From: Candidatus Nitrotoga sp. MKT
GTDB lineage: Bacteria; Pseudomonadota; Gammaproteobacteria; Burkholderiales; Gallionellaceae
Assembly (NCBI GenBank): GCA_003402345.1
Contig: QFXH01000001.1
Location: 62,001-126,000 of the forward strand
Reading direction: 5' to 3'
Length of the DNA stretch: 64,000 nucleotides
In this document: positions 7,887 to 18,327 of the stretch, in pieces
How positions within the stretch are numbered: the stretch's first letter is position 1
Layout of the letters: each line of letters starts with the position of its first letter
The notes under the pieces: generated by a model
The model's input: only the letters and a program-made list of their open reading frames with translations
Told to the model about the DNA's origin: nothing
Databases searched by the model: none
Program-made: the position numbers and the translations under genes

Positions 7887-9740
7887 CTAGATTCCTTCTT
7901 CCATAGCCATTTCAAGTTCCAGCCAGCTTTCCTCCAATTCGGCCACTTTTTTTTCAAAGGTTGCATGCAGGGCGTTCAGCTTGGTAATTTCATCACGGTC
8001 AGGATTAGCATAGGTAGCTGGATCAGCCAACTGACGGTTAACTTCGGTTAGTTCCGCCTGAGCTTTTGACAGCGCGGCTTCGAGTTTGGATTGTTTCGAT
8101 AGAAGCACCTTCCTATTTGGCTTGGATACGGTTGGCTGGCGCAATTTTTCTGGTTGAGCTTGAGTCGTTTCGCGCGGGCGGCGTGTTTCAATCCAATTTT
8201 TGTAGTCTTCCAAATCGCCATCAAACAGTTTGGCATTACCATCCGCAACCAGCCATAACTCATCGGCTACAGCGCGGATCAGACTACGATCGTGGGACAC
8301 CAATACCACTGCGCCGGTATATTCCTCGAGCGCCAGGGTGAGGGCGTCGCGCATGTCCAGATCGAGATGGTTGGTGGGTTCGTCGAGCAACAATAAATGT
8401 GGCTTTTGCCAAGCCAGCAGGGCCAGCGCCAAACGGCTTTTTTCGCCACCGGAAAAGCTTGCCACCGGGCGATCTTCGCTGTCTCCAGCCAGACCAAAGC
8501 GGCCGAGAAAAGTGCGTAGTGCCAGTGTCGTTACTTTGGGCGCCAGCTTTTCCATGTGTTGCAAAGGCGTAGCCGCGCTGTCCAGGTTTTCCAGCTGATG
8601 CTGGGCAAAGTAACCGATGCGGATATCAGGCGTAATTTCCAGCTTGCCTGCGGTTGGCTTGAGCTCGCCCACCAACAGCTTGATCAGGGTGGATTTCCCG
8701 GCACCGTTCGGCCCCAGCAGGGCGATACGCGCACCCGCCCGCAGCACCAAGTCGACGTTATGAAACAGGGCCTTGTCACCATAACTAAAGCCCATTTTAT
8801 CGGCACGCAGTAATAAGTCGGGGCTACGTTCCGGCGCTTCGATCTCCAGCTCGAAATGGCCGTCTGTAATATGGGCTGGGGCGATGCGCGTGAGTCGCTC
8901 CAGCGCTTTAACGCGGCTCTGTGCCTGCTTGGCTTTGGTTGCCTTGGCACTGAAGCGGCGGACGAAATCTTCCAAGTGCGCGATTTTTTCCTGCTGCTGG
9001 TGAAAAGCTTGATTTTGCTGTGCTATGCGCTCGGCGCGGGCGCGTTCAAAGTCGTCGTAGTTTCCGCTGTAGCTATCAATCACCTGGTTGTGAACATGGG
9101 CGATGCGGTTGACGCAGGCGTTGAGAAATTCGCGGTCATGCGAAACCAGAATAAGGCTGCCGGGGTAGCGGGCAAGGTATTGTTCAAGCCAGAGGATCGC
9201 CTCCAAGTCGAGGTGATTGGTGGGTTCGTCCAGCAATAACAAATCGGCTCTATGCATTAGCGCACGGGCTAGATTCAAGCGCATGCGCCAACCTCCGGAA
9301 AAGCTGCTTACCGGGCGCTCCAGCGTGTCGTTGGCAAAACCTAATCCATTCAGCAGTTGAGCGGCACGGGCTTTGGCCACGTAGCCATTAATTGCTTCGT
9401 AGCGGTGCTGAGCATCGAACCAGGCTGGATCATGCTGCTCCCGCGCCAGATTTTTTTCAAGCTCACGCAATTCCACGTCGCCGTCAAGCACGAATTCCAA
9501 AGCGGGTTGATCCGAGTTGGCGATTTCCTGCTCGACAAAAGCGATTGTTTTGCCAGATTGCAGCGAGATTTCGCCGCTGTCCGGTAAAATTTCGCCGCGA
9601 ATCAGGCGAAATAGCGTGGATTTTCCGCAGCCATTTTTGCCTACCAACCCTATACGTTGGCTGGCGTAAGCCTGAAAATTCACTTGCTGCAATAGCGTGG
9701 TTCCGCCTTGCAGGTACGTCAGATTTTGAATGTTTAGCAT
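7887..9740 (-). CDS. yheS: ABC-F ATPase, YheS-like
   Basis: Cytosolic ABC-F protein of 617 residues with two tandem nucleotide-binding domains and no membrane domain. The first has Walker A LVGKNGCGKSTL (about 32-43) and signature FSGGWRMRL. The second has LLGPNGAGKSTL and FSGGEKSRL. Both Walker B/H-loop regions read LLLLDEPTNHLDL and VSHDR. The inter-domain linker contains the AKATKAKQAQSR stretch typical of the family, and a coiled-coil C-terminal tail (about 530-610) fits YheS. ABC-F proteins act on the ribosome; YheS is linked to translation of difficult nascent chains. Its first 150 codons and upstream region are duplicated, in decayed form, at 24148-24597. Confidence 0.93.
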   Translation of the reverse strand: MLNIQNLTYLQGGTTLLQQVNFQAYASQRIGLVGKNGCGKSTLFRLIRGEILPDSGEISLQSGKTIAFVEQEIANSDQPALEFVLDGDVELRELEKNLAREQHDPAWFDAQHRYEAINGYVAKARAAQLLNGLGFANDTLERPVSSFSGGWRMRLNLARALMHRADLLLLDEPTNHLDLEAILWLEQYLARYPGSLILVSHDREFLNACVNRIAHVHNQVIDSYSGNYDDFERARAERIAQQNQAFHQQQEKIAHLEDFVRRFSAKATKAKQAQSRVKALERLTRIAPAHITDGHFELEIEAPERSPDLLLRADKMGFSYGDKALFHNVDLVLRAGARIALLGPNGAGKSTLIKLLVGELKPTAGKLEITPDIRIGYFAQHQLENLDSAATPLQHMEKLAPKVTTLALRTFLGRFGLAGDSEDRPVASFSGGEKSRLALALLAWQKPHLLLLDEPTNHLDLDMRDALTLALEEYTGAVVLVSHDRSLIRAVADELWLVADGNAKLFDGDLEDYKNWIETRRPRETTQAQPEKLRQPTVSKPNRKVLLSKQSKLEAALSKAQAELTEVNRQLADPATYANPDRDEITKLNALHATFEKKVAELEESWLELEMAMEEGI

Positions 9741-9812
9741 GGTGTAATGATAACAGACGTGCCACGCCTTAAATATTAGAGCGAAAGCTGAATTAGCTTG
9801 TCCGATTGCAGC
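9298..9812. repeat. left copy of a ~0.5-kb direct repeat (yheS 5' end plus promoter region)
   Basis: This segment (start of yheS and about 70 bp upstream) recurs in the same orientation at 24148-24597, interrupted there by a 67-bp deletion. The copies differ at scattered positions (roughly one in ten by eye). They bracket the restriction/exporter/hipBA island. This left copy belongs to the intact gene. Confidence 0.9.
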
Positions 9813-10099
9813 TATTCGTCAATGGCAGCAATATGTCATTGTCAGGCGGTCGAGATGTCATGGAGAAGCGATCGCTTTTCGGCCATAGTCGATTTCAGCA
9901 ACGAGCACCGGCATGTCTGCTACGCATAGCTAAGGAGACATTATAGAGTCCAGATCAACTCGCGGGTTCGAACAAATTTGGTAACTGGTATCTGTCAGTT
10001 CTGATTTAACGCCGCGCTATGCGGCAAATTAGGAGCGCATCGGAAAAATGTCCGACAGCAGTGCCTTGTTATGCATGGCTTTTCCCTGAGCTACTTAGA
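9813..10099. other. non-coding left margin of the island
   Basis: Past the repeated segment ending at 9812 I see no gene, tRNA or clear terminator up to the hsdR stop codon. The composition shifts here from yheS flank to island DNA. An att site cannot be recognised by eye. Confidence 0.4.
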
Positions 10100-13000
10100 T
10101 TAAACCTGTCCACCCACGCCTTTAAACTTTTCAACAAATACCACAATCTTCTGAAAAACACTTTGCTTTTTGGTCAGGTATTGCGGATTAAGCGGGCTCA
10201 TCTTGGGCAGAACGGCATTGAGCTCAGTGCCATTGTCGCTGGCGAACTCACGTTTTAGCGAGGTGGTGATGTAGCGTCTGGCCGCTTCTGAATTCAGGTT
10301 CTCGGCGTTAATCAGCTCTTGTGCCTCACGCTGTTGTTCCGCTTGGGCAAAGGTGAAGAAGGCGTCTATCACACTGGCCTTATCGCCAATTTGGTCCAGG
10401 TCGGTTAGGTTAATAAAATCGACAAGCAAGCTCTCTTTGGCGCGGTTGCCCAAGCTCGCGCGAATCACCCGGCGTACGTCTTCAACCAGTGAAGCTTTGT
10501 CCTTGACCTTTTTATTGTTCTCAAAAATCAGTTCCAGAATGTAATCCAGGTTGATCTCTTGTGATTTGAGCAGGTCTACCTCAAAGACCACGTCATCCCA
10601 ATCGATGGTGGATTTTTCTTTTTCAGCGGAAGATTTTTCCCGTCGCAGCCAATCGCGAACATCGTTGTAGCTTGAACGGTAGTCCTGAATTTTCCGTTCA
10701 GCGGGTATCTTAATCGATTGCAGCGCTGCCAGATCTTCATCGCCCAAATAATGTTTGATCTTGAACTCTTCAAACGCCGCCGGGTCATTCATGTCGACGT
10801 TTTGCAAGGCCTTCAGGCTGGCAAATTCATCGTAGTTTTGCAGCACGTTCTCAACGCGCAAATACTCACCGAACAGTTTCGCGAAGGCCTTTTTGTCGGA
10901 CTCTTTTTCAATGGCTGCAGGGTCAGGAAAGCGCTGCTCCAACTCGCTCACCACCTCCACAAAGCCACGCCGTGCCTCACCGGTCACCACATCGGTAAAG
11001 CCTTCCATGTATTCCTTGTAGCTTTTCTCCAGCACCACATTCTTAGTGTTTTTATCGCCAAACAAGGTGATGGCGTCGATGGTCGCCTGCTCCAAATCTC
11101 GGAAGGTGACGATATTGCCAAAAGTCTTGGTGGCGTCATAAATACGGTTGGTGCGCGAATAGGCCTGTATCAAACCGTGGTAACGCAAGTTTTTATCCAC
11201 AAACAAGGTGTTCAGCGTGGGGGCATCAAAGCCGGTCAGAAACATACCCACCACAATCAACAAATCGATTTCCTTGGCTTTCACTTGCTTGGCAAGATCG
11301 CGGTAATAGTTTTGAAAGCCATTGCTATCCACGCTGAAGTTGTTTTTAAACAGCGCGTTATAGTCAGCGATGGCCGCGCTTAAAAACTCCTTAGCGCTGC
11401 TATTCATGGCTGAAACATCAAAGCTTTCATCCAGAATATCGCCCACGGCATCCTGCTCTTCATTGGCCACAAACGAGAAAATGGTGGCGACTTTCAGTGG
11501 CTTGTCGCGACCTTTCTGTAAATCCCTGAACGACTCGTAATACAGCTTGGCGGCATCCACGCTGCTCACGGCAAATAGGGCATTGAAGCCCTTACTTGCC
11601 TGATAACCGCCTGCCTGCAGGCGATGGGTTTTTTGCCGGAAGTTATTCAGGATGTACTGGGTAATTTCCCGAATACGGTCGGGGTGCAACAAGGCTTGCT
11701 TGTTTTCCGCTGCGCTGAGCTTTTTCTCATCCTTCTCGGTTTCAATGGCTTTGAACTGTGGGCGCACATCGTTGTAGTCCACCTTGAACTTGAGCACCTT
11801 TTCATCACGGATAGCGTCGGTGATGACATAGGAATGCAGCTCGCGGCCAAACACGCTGGCGGTCGTCTCCGCACCGAGGGCGTTTTGCGGGAAGATCGGC
11901 GTGCCGGTAAAGCCAAACTGATAAAACTTCTTAAACTTCTTCTTCAGGTTTTTCTGCGCTTCACCAAACTGGCTGCGGTGGCATTCATCAAAAATAAACA
12001 CCACCTGCTTGTTGTATATGGGCAGGTCGCCTTCGCTTTTTATCAGGTTGTTGAGCTTCTGAATGGTGGTGACGATGATTTTGTTGTCGTCTTTATCCAG
12101 ATTGCGCTTTAAGCCGGCGGTACTGTCGGAGCCGTTGACGCTATCCGGCGAAAAGCGCTGGTATTCTTTCATGGTCTGGTAATCCAGATCTTTACGATCC
12201 ACCACGAAGAACACCTTGTCGATGAAATCCAGCTCAGTCGCCAAACGCGCCGCTTTAAAACTGGTCAGGGTCTTGCCCGAGCCGGTGGTGTGCCAGATAT
12301 AGCCGCCGCCCTCAAGAGCGCTCCAGTTCTTGGCTTGATAGGCGCTATTGATTTTCCACAAAATGCGCTCGGTGGCGGCAATCTGATAGGGGCGCATCAC
12401 CAGCAAAGTATCACTCACATCAAACACCGAATAATGCAGTAGCACATTGAGCAAGGTGTTCTTCTGGAAAAACGTGGCGGTAAAGTCTTTCAGGTCTTTA
12501 ATCAGGCCGTTATCCGCCTTCGCCCAGTTCATGGTGAAGTCAAAGCTGTTCTTGCTGCGCTGGGTGGTATTGGCAAAATAACGGCAATCGGTGCCGTTGG
12601 AGATCACAAACAGCTGTAAATACTTATACAACGAATGTCCGCTGTTAAAGCTCTCTTTGCTGTAGCGGTGCATCTGATTAAAAGCTTCGCGAATCGCCAC
12701 GCCACGTTTCTTCAGCTCAACCTGCACCAAGGGCAGGCCATTCACCAGCACCGTCACATCGTAGCGATTGGCGTGACTGCCTGTTTGTTCAAACTGCTTG
12801 ATGACTTGCACCTTATTACGGGCAATGTTCTTTTTGTCCAGCAGGGTGATGTTCTGAATACGGCCATCGTCAAATACAAAATCATGAATATAGTCATCAT
12901 GAATCTTGCGAGTTTTATCGACGATGCTATCGCTAGGCCTATCTAAATACACCTCAACAAATCGCAGCCATTCACTCTCTAAAAACTGCACATTGTTAAG

Positions 13001-13210
13001 GGCTTGCAACTGCTCGCGCACATTAGCCAGCAACTTCTCGGGTGTGTTTAAATCGGGCACATAGTCGTACCCCTGATTCTGCAAATCCTCAATGAACTCC
13101 CGCTCCAAATCGTATTCGCTTTGGTAGCTTTCGCTGACTTTATAGTCCTTGGTGTATTTATCCAGAACGATAAAGTTAGTGGATTCGGCAATGGTTTTAT
13201 ATTCTGTCAC
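10100..13210 (-). CDS. hsdR: type I restriction enzyme, R subunit (HsdR)
   Basis: Motor and nuclease subunit of a type I restriction-modification complex, 1036 residues. The N-terminal PD-(D/E)XK nuclease shows D151 and the E165-L-K167 motif in QVELKKRG. The SF2 translocase has Walker A HTTGSGKT (307-314), DECH (408-411) and GFTGTP. A helical C-terminal region for binding HsdM follows. Translation starts at a GTG (13208-13210). The gene is separated from hsdS by a REP-associated transposase, so it may depend on read-through or its own promoter. The length is normal and the frame is open throughout, so it looks functional. Confidence 0.95.
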   Translation of the reverse strand: MTEYKTIAESTNFIVLDKYTKDYKVSESYQSEYDLEREFIEDLQNQGYDYVPDLNTPEKLLANVREQLQALNNVQFLESEWLRFVEVYLDRPSDSIVDKTRKIHDDYIHDFVFDDGRIQNITLLDKKNIARNKVQVIKQFEQTGSHANRYDVTVLVNGLPLVQVELKKRGVAIREAFNQMHRYSKESFNSGHSLYKYLQLFVISNGTDCRYFANTTQRSKNSFDFTMNWAKADNGLIKDLKDFTATFFQKNTLLNVLLHYSVFDVSDTLLVMRPYQIAATERILWKINSAYQAKNWSALEGGGYIWHTTGSGKTLTSFKAARLATELDFIDKVFFVVDRKDLDYQTMKEYQRFSPDSVNGSDSTAGLKRNLDKDDNKIIVTTIQKLNNLIKSEGDLPIYNKQVVFIFDECHRSQFGEAQKNLKKKFKKFYQFGFTGTPIFPQNALGAETTASVFGRELHSYVITDAIRDEKVLKFKVDYNDVRPQFKAIETEKDEKKLSAAENKQALLHPDRIREITQYILNNFRQKTHRLQAGGYQASKGFNALFAVSSVDAAKLYYESFRDLQKGRDKPLKVATIFSFVANEEQDAVGDILDESFDVSAMNSSAKEFLSAAIADYNALFKNNFSVDSNGFQNYYRDLAKQVKAKEIDLLIVVGMFLTGFDAPTLNTLFVDKNLRYHGLIQAYSRTNRIYDATKTFGNIVTFRDLEQATIDAITLFGDKNTKNVVLEKSYKEYMEGFTDVVTGEARRGFVEVVSELEQRFPDPAAIEKESDKKAFAKLFGEYLRVENVLQNYDEFASLKALQNVDMNDPAAFEEFKIKHYLGDEDLAALQSIKIPAERKIQDYRSSYNDVRDWLRREKSSAEKEKSTIDWDDVVFEVDLLKSQEINLDYILELIFENNKKVKDKASLVEDVRRVIRASLGNRAKESLLVDFINLTDLDQIGDKASVIDAFFTFAQAEQQREAQELINAENLNSEAARRYITTSLKREFASDNGTELNAVLPKMSPLNPQYLTKKQSVFQKIVVFVEKFKGVGGQV

Positions 13211-13280
13211 TGGTTTGATTCTCCATATCCCTGTGCGAGCTCGCTTTCAATCTCTTTTTTTTCTCGTTTCTCGTTTCTCG

Positions 13281-13302
13281 TTCCCACGCTCCCGCGTGGG
13301 AA
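13281..13302. repeat. REP hairpin, left of the transposase
   Basis: Perfect hairpin: arms TTCCCACGC and GCGTGGGAA around loop TCCC. It is preceded by three 7-bp copies of TTTCTCG (13260-13280). It matches the hairpins right of the transposase gene and is a REP sequence belonging to that RAYT. Confidence 0.85.
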
Positions 13303-13313
13303 TGCATACCCGA

Positions 13314-13847
13314 CTACCATGTTGTACAAACCTCCATTAGCCCGGACGACCCAGCATAATCTCTGGCACTGGAGTATCGCCAATGCACGGCTTCATCGAC
13401 ATAACCGCGCTTGACCGGATTTTGGTGAATATAGTCAATCTTTTGCCGCATCATATCCTCGCCTTGTATCAGCTCAGGATGCACGCCTTCCTGCCAGAAT
13501 TGATAGGCACGATCACTTTTATGAGCTTTTTTATAAAAAGCCAGTTGATCCAGAATTTGCCTGACATTGTGCTCAGCAAGATATTGAATCAGTTTTGTTG
13601 CCGTCCATGATTTGAATCGTGCAATGTCATGATCCAGCGCCCTGCTTTGCAAAACAAAGTGGCAGTGGTTTTCTAAAATCACCCAAGCATAAACATTCAG
13701 GCCATCTTTGCTTAAAAAACGCAGGGAATCGAGCAGGATATTGACTGTGTCTGGTCGTGTGAATACCGGTATCCAGTGCAACACCGTCAAGGTGACGAAA
13801 TGTGGCTGTTGGGGTTCGGTTATTTTGTAGCGGCTTCTACCCATCAT
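13314..13847 (-). mobile_element. REP-associated tyrosine transposase (RAYT)
   Basis: A 177-residue Y1 (IS200-like) transposase of the REP-associated group. The N-terminus (SRYKITEPQQPHFVTLT), the metal-binding HCHF motif in ENHCHFVLQ near residue 63, and the C-terminal block with YIHQNPVKRGYV are diagnostic. The catalytic tyrosine is probably the Y of DYIHQNP. RAYTs are domesticated enzymes that mobilise REP hairpins. Three REPs flank the gene (13281-13302 to the left, 13860-13881 and 13915-13934 to the right). It lies between hsdS and hsdR in the same direction, splitting the restriction operon. Length is standard and the gene looks intact. Confidence 0.9.
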
Positions 13848-13859
13848 TCAGTATATGCA

Positions 13860-13881
13860 TTCCCACGCGGGAGCGTGGGAA
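13860..13881. repeat. REP hairpin, inverted orientation
   Basis: Arms TTCCCACGC and GCGTGGGAA around loop GGGA, the mirror of the hairpin at 13281. It lies just upstream of the transposase start and pairs with the next REP to form a REPIN-like doublet. Confidence 0.85.
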
Positions 13882-13914
13882 CGAGGTGATGTGCTGTTTG
13901 ATGACTTTTCTGGC

Positions 13915-13935
13915 TCCCATGCTCCCGCGTGGGAA
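13915..13935. repeat. REP hairpin, second of the doublet
   Basis: Arms CTCCCATGC and GCGTGGGAA around loop TCCC, with a G:T pair and a terminal mismatch. It has the same orientation as the REP at 13281 and is opposite to its neighbour at 13860. Confidence 0.8.
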
Positions 13936-13972
13936 CCCGGTGCGCAATATTCCCGTTAGCGTCTTTCCCATA

Positions 13973-15151
13973 TTATGCCGCCAGCTCTTCAGGCTTCGGG
14001 AAGCTCAACAGCAAATCGCGGTAATACTCATATTGCTTTTGGCGCAATGCAATTTCGCGGGGTAGGCCTTCGGTGATGGCGTTCGTTAATGCCTCAAATT
14101 TATCTAGGATGGCGACAATACGGGCTTGCTCCTCCAATGACGGAACTGCAATCTGCATTCGATTCAGCGCCATTAGTGTTATCGTCTTCTGTGCAGCTCC
14201 AGTGGCTACACTGTGGGCCTGCTTTACAACGTTTGAGCCACGAAGGGCATGATAAATATATTTTGAAATCACTATTGATGGATTCGGTCGTAGAATCGCA
14301 ATGTGGCGTTGAAAAGCAAATTTTTTGTCGCTATCGATATAAACAGGAATTCCAAACGAACCAACTACTGTGTAAAGGATGTCGTTCGTTCGTGCTTTGC
14401 GTTTGCAATCGAGTGCATCGTAGTATGAGTCTGAGACAAACTTCGTATTATTGAAGTCGATTTGGTTCGTTGCTGACACATCTGAGATGGTAATGAACGG
14501 AATTCCATTTTCAGTTTTTTGCGGCGCTTGATGATCACCATCCGCAATGCTTTCACAGCACTGCGACAGCGGCAGAAGCGGCACGCCCTCTTCAAAACTC
14601 AACAACTGGTCGCGATAGTAGTTGTATTGTTTTTTGCGGGCGCTCAGCTCGGTGATCAGCTCGGTGATCAGCTCGGTGAAAGCGTCCAGAATGCGGACGA
14701 TTTCGGCTTGAATCTCAAATGATTTTTCTGGGTTTTCAGGGCAGGGGATTGGTATTTGAATTTTGTTTAATATGGCCTGTGTCAGGCTCGGCCTTCCAGA
14801 ACCGGTATCCAGAGCCATCATGTCAATGGTTTTAATAAAATAATAAAGAAATTTCGGAACAATTTTTGATTCATCAATTTCCGTATAGAAAATCGTGTCG
14901 ACATTCCAAAACGGCGTCTCGATATAGAAAATATTTGTAATCGAACCTTTTCGAGGAATCAGAACTGATGGCTTGTTATATGAATATGTATCGACAGATC
15001 CCATGATGCCGCCTGATCCATAAATTGGAACATCGCCTGCATCTAAGCCTTTCCAGTCTTTTCCATGTTTTATTTTTGCCACTTGCTCCAAGAGTTGCCA
15101 CTCCACCTTAACGCCATCGAGCAACTTTTCCATAAAGTTCATGCTGCTCAT
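13973..15151 (-). CDS. hsdS: type I restriction specificity subunit (HsdS)
   Basis: Specificity subunit of 392 residues with two target-recognition domains (about 15-150 and 200-345), each followed by a conserved helical spacer. The central spacer (about 160-190) reads FTELITELITELSARKKQ and contains a four-residue tandem repeat, the same architecture as type IC HsdS proteins such as EcoR124I. The second spacer ends in LRQKQYEYYRDLLLSF. The two spacers resemble each other, as expected for the circular HsdS fold. The start lies 2 bp after the fic stop codon, so the genes are translationally linked. It determines the methylation and restriction target; the actual sequence cannot be read from the protein. 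Confidence 0.95.
   Translation of the reverse strand: MSSMNFMEKLLDGVKVEWQLLEQVAKIKHGKDWKGLDAGDVPIYGSGGIMGSVDTYSYNKPSVLIPRKGSITNIFYIETPFWNVDTIFYTEIDESKIVPKFLYYFIKTIDMMALDTGSGRPSLTQAILNKIQIPIPCPENPEKSFEIQAEIVRILDAFTELITELITELSARKKQYNYYRDQLLSFEEGVPLLPLSQCCESIADGDHQAPQKTENGIPFITISDVSATNQIDFNNTKFVSDSYYDALDCKRKARTNDILYTVVGSFGIPVYIDSDKKFAFQRHIAILRPNPSIVISKYIYHALRGSNVVKQAHSVATGAAQKTITLMALNRMQIAVPSLEEQARIVAILDKFEALTNAITEGLPREIALRQKQYEYYRDLLLSFPKPEELAA
14646..14679. repeat. 12-bp tandem repeat in the hsdS central spacer
   Basis: Two full units of AGCTCGGTGATC and ten bases of a third encode TELI-TELI-TEL on the minus strand. The unit is a multiple of three, so gain or loss keeps the frame and lengthens or shortens the spacer between the two recognition domains. 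Confidence 0.9.
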
Positions 15152-15153
15152 TC

Positions 15154-15759
15154 CTACAGCTCCTCGGTTTTGAATTCGCTATAGCCTTCGTAGTAATAGC
15201 TCACATCAATACCCTTCATAAACAGGGCACGGTCATCAATTTGGCCGGTGAGGGCTTGTTTCAGCAGAGCTTTAATTTCAAGGTCTTTCACCACGCTGCG
15301 TTGCATGGCAGATAGGTATTCTTCTTTATCGACTCGGTTCCAATCCACCACCTGTTGAATTTCCTTTTTTAGAATCAGATCAAGCCAAATGCGGGTGGCG
15401 CGGCCATTGCCTTCACGGAACGGGTGGGCAACATTCATTTCGACATATTTTTCGATGATTTCATCAAAATTTGCTTGTGGCATGGCGTCGATATGTTTTA
15501 ACGAGGCTTCCAAATACATCAGCGGCGCAAAACGGAAATCGCCTTTGGCAATATTCACGTCGCGGATTTTGCCGGCAAAGTCATAAATATCGCCAAACAA
15601 ATAGGCATGAATGAAAGATAGGCCTGCAAAGGCTCCCACTTCCACCTTGTGAATCTCGCCAGAGTCAAACAACTGCTTGGCTTTTTGCTTGCTGATTTTT
15701 TCTTCGGCCTTGGCCAGCTCGATTTGATCGGTGATGTTGAGTTTGTTCTCTAAAATCAT
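15154..15759 (-). CDS. fic: Fic-domain protein AMPylase, class III
   Basis: Fic protein of 201 residues. The catalytic motif [12 protein letters not shown] is complete at 112-123, so adenylyl transfer is expected. Near the C-terminus SYYYEG (187-192) fits the S/T-x-x-x-E-G/N inhibitory motif. The glutamate E191 sits where the autoinhibitory helix of class III Fic proteins (NmFic type) lies. The gene overlaps the hsdM stop by 4 bp and ends 2 bp before hsdS, so it is embedded in the restriction operon. Fic genes in hsd operons recur in bacteria, but their target is not established. Motif assignment is firm; the link to restriction is from context. Confidence 0.92.
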   Translation of the reverse strand: MILENKLNITDQIELAKAEEKISKQKAKQLFDSGEIHKVEVGAFAGLSFIHAYLFGDIYDFAGKIRDVNIAKGDFRFAPLMYLEASLKHIDAMPQANFDEIIEKYVEMNVAHPFREGNGRATRIWLDLILKKEIQQVVDWNRVDKEEYLSAMQRSVVKDLEIKALLKQALTGQIDDRALFMKGIDVSYYYEGYSEFKTEEL

Positions 15760-17321
15760 GCGGCATCTCCTTCAAGCTCGGTGCCTTCAATCTCGGCCAC
15801 AATGGCGTCAATATCTTTTCGAAGCTGGTCGATCTTGGCGACGGTGATTTTCAGCTCAGCATTGAGCTGGGTAATTTCCACCACTTCGCGATTGTCTTTG
15901 GCTTCGACATAGCTGCTGGCCGAGAGGTTGTAATCGTTGGCAGCAATAGCTTCAAAGTTCACCGATTTGGCAAAGTGCTCTACATCCGCTTTGCTATCGA
16001 ATATTTCCATAATTCGTTCGATATGCTTTTCAGTAAGCACGTTGTTATTGGTTTCTTTTTTAAACAAGCCACTAGCATCAATAAACTGGGTGATGGTGTC
16101 AGTTTTGTGTTTGGAGAGCACCAGAATATTCACGGCGATGGTGGTGCCAAAAAACAGGTTGGGTGCTAACGAAATCACGGTTTCAACGTAGTTGTTATCC
16201 ACCAGATATTGGCGAATTTTCTGCTCAGCGCCGCCACGGTAAAAAATACCAGGGAAGCAGACAATGGCGGCACGGCCTTTGCTGGAGAGATAACTCAAGG
16301 CATGCAGCACGAAGGCAAAGTCGGCTTTGGATTTAGGCGCTAACACACCGGCAGGCGCAAAGCGGTCATCGTTGATCAGGGTGGGATCGTCTGCGCCTAT
16401 CCATTTCACCGAGTAAGGCGGGTTGGAGACAATGGCATCAAAGGGTTTGTCATCACCAAAATGCGGATTTCGCAGCGTATCACCCAGCTGGATGTTGAAC
16501 TTGTCGTAGTTGATGTTGTGCAAGAACATGTTCATCCGCGCCAGGTTGTAGGTGGTGTGGTTGAGCTCCTGACCCCAAAAACCGTCATCAATAATGTGGG
16601 CGTCAAAGTGTTTTTTGGCTTGCAGCAGCAGCGAGCCTGAGCCACAGGCCGGGTCATAAATTTTATTGACGCTGGTTTGCTTGTGCATGGCGAGCTGCGC
16701 AATCAGCTTGGACACATGCTGCGGGGTGAAAAACTCGCCACCGGATTTGCCGGCATTGGCTGCGTAGTTGGAGATGAGGAACTCGTAGGCATCGCCAAAC
16801 AGGTCGATGTGGCTGCCATCAAAATCACCAAAATTTAGCCCGGCCACGCCTTTAAGCACGGCGGCCAAGCGGGTGTTTTTGTCGACAACGGTATTGCCAA
16901 GCCGATTGCTGGTGGTATCAAAATCGGCAAAAAGGCCTTTGATGTCGCGCTCGGAGGGGTAGCCGTTGGCGGAGCTTTCGATGGCGGCAAAGATGGCGGC
17001 CAGATCGGTATTCAAGCTTTCGTTGGTGTTGGCGCTGGCGGCGATAGTAGCAAACAACTGGCTGGGGTAGATGAAATAGCCCTTGGTTTTAATGGCATCG
17101 TCTTTGATGTCTGGTGTGATTACGCTATCGGGCAGCTCTGCATAGTTGACGCTGTCGTCATCGGCCTCGATATAGCTGGCGAAATTCTCACTGATAAAGC
17201 GATAGAACAGGGTGCCCAAGACATACTGCTTGAAATCCCACCCATCGACTGCGCCTCGGACATCGTTGGCGATCTGCCAGATCTGACGTTGTAATGCGGC
17301 ACGTTGTTGGGAGCTGGTCAT
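15756..17321 (-). CDS. hsdM: type I DNA methyltransferase (HsdM)
   Basis: Modification subunit of 521 residues, adenine-N6 methyltransferase. An N-terminal helical HsdM_N domain (about 8-150) precedes the catalytic domain with the SAM-binding motif DPACGSG (223-229) and the catalytic NPPY (300-303). The C-terminal residues (about 470-515) are coiled-coil for docking to HsdS. It starts 30 bp after the WYL regulator ends and overlaps fic by 4 bp. Together with HsdS it forms the M2S methyltransferase and with HsdR the restriction complex. The frame is intact. Confidence 0.96.
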   Translation of the reverse strand: MTSSQQRAALQRQIWQIANDVRGAVDGWDFKQYVLGTLFYRFISENFASYIEADDDSVNYAELPDSVITPDIKDDAIKTKGYFIYPSQLFATIAASANTNESLNTDLAAIFAAIESSANGYPSERDIKGLFADFDTTSNRLGNTVVDKNTRLAAVLKGVAGLNFGDFDGSHIDLFGDAYEFLISNYAANAGKSGGEFFTPQHVSKLIAQLAMHKQTSVNKIYDPACGSGSLLLQAKKHFDAHIIDDGFWGQELNHTTYNLARMNMFLHNINYDKFNIQLGDTLRNPHFGDDKPFDAIVSNPPYSVKWIGADDPTLINDDRFAPAGVLAPKSKADFAFVLHALSYLSSKGRAAIVCFPGIFYRGGAEQKIRQYLVDNNYVETVISLAPNLFFGTTIAVNILVLSKHKTDTITQFIDASGLFKKETNNNVLTEKHIERIMEIFDSKADVEHFAKSVNFEAIAANDYNLSASSYVEAKDNREVVEITQLNAELKITVAKIDQLRKDIDAIVAEIEGTELEGDAA

Positions 17322-17351
17322 GGTGTTGTTCCTGTTTAAATTCGTAGTTTA

Positions 17352-18284
17352 TTATTTCTTCAAAGCACTGACTGGTGGTCGATACCCTGGCGCGAGCTTT
17401 GCGTTTTCGACGCCATATAAAGCCAGCGGGTCGCTAAGCCATAGGCGGTACTGTTCTTCTTTAAGACTGTGATCGGGGGACGCATCAACGTTCCAGCGCA
17501 GCAGCATGTAGCCCGCAACCGCTGCCCGCACACGCATGCGTATCGAGCCATCGGCCATCCCGTAGTCCATCCGGATGATTTCAGGCCGACCGAGGCGGGG
17601 ATGTGGAACCAGATCCAGCTCAACGATTCGCGTCCACTGGATGTCGTTGTCCGGTCGTTCGTGCGACAGAGGTGCTTCATTGAGCACAGTCGGTTGCTCA
17701 ATTCGCGTGACGACGAAATCGCGGAACTCACTGGACTTCCGATCAAATGCTCGAACGTGCCAGCGCAAACCTGTATCCACCAATGCGAACGGCACTATGA
17801 CGAGTTCGGACTTGCCACTGCTCATTGAGTGGTAATGAAGCGCCACCGGGCGCTTGGCGTGGATGGCCCGGCAGATTGGAGCCAGGACTTCCATTTGCGG
17901 GTTGCTCAAAGCCGTAGGGGATTCACAGGGAAGCAATGGCTTCGTCTCGCCATCAACACCGTCACCAAAACCCAGCGACAGCGCCGACAAGACACGCTGC
18001 GGCGCGTGCTCAAAAATTGGGGAGAAGGCTTTGCCGATGCGGTAAACCTTGCTACTTCCGTCGAATTCGATGTTGTGCGGGGCGATCTCCCGATACAGAG
18101 CCAAATCCCGGGTTGCACCAGCCGGGGCAACGCCAAATCGACCAGCCAAATCAGGCCGGCCGATCTCGCCCATGAAGTAGAGACGGAACTCAACGTAGGC
18201 CAGACGCTCCCTCTGAGCGTGGCTCAGGCTCTCGACACTTTGGGGGCGCATAGTCAAGCGCTCCTCATCCACAAGAAGCGGCAT
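17352..18284 (-). CDS. WYL-domain transcriptional regulator (BrxR/CapW-like)
   Basis: Regulator of 310 residues. The N-terminal winged helix (about 20-85) has the wording typical of defence-associated WYL regulators: RERLAYVEFRLYFMGEIGRP, then ATRDLALYR. The WYL domain (about 130-205) and a C-terminal WCX extension follow. BrxR and CapW relatives repress BREX, CBASS and other defence operons and release on a ligand. This gene is first in the hsd operon, 30 bp before hsdM, and a 23-bp palindrome sits 43 bp before its start. This suggests autoregulation of the whole restriction operon. Start 18284 is the first ATG; an internal ATG 11 codons later is possible. Confidence 0.88.
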   Translation of the reverse strand: MPLLVDEERLTMRPQSVESLSHAQRERLAYVEFRLYFMGEIGRPDLAGRFGVAPAGATRDLALYREIAPHNIEFDGSSKVYRIGKAFSPIFEHAPQRVLSALSLGFGDGVDGETKPLLPCESPTALSNPQMEVLAPICRAIHAKRPVALHYHSMSSGKSELVIVPFALVDTGLRWHVRAFDRKSSEFRDFVVTRIEQPTVLNEAPLSHERPDNDIQWTRIVELDLVPHPRLGRPEIIRMDYGMADGSIRMRVRAAVAGYMLLRWNVDASPDHSLKEEQYRLWLSDPLALYGVENAKLAPGYRPPVSALKK

Positions 18285-18327
18285 TGAGACCGAAATACAC
18301 TGATTCAGTGCTCATTTCGAGATCATT

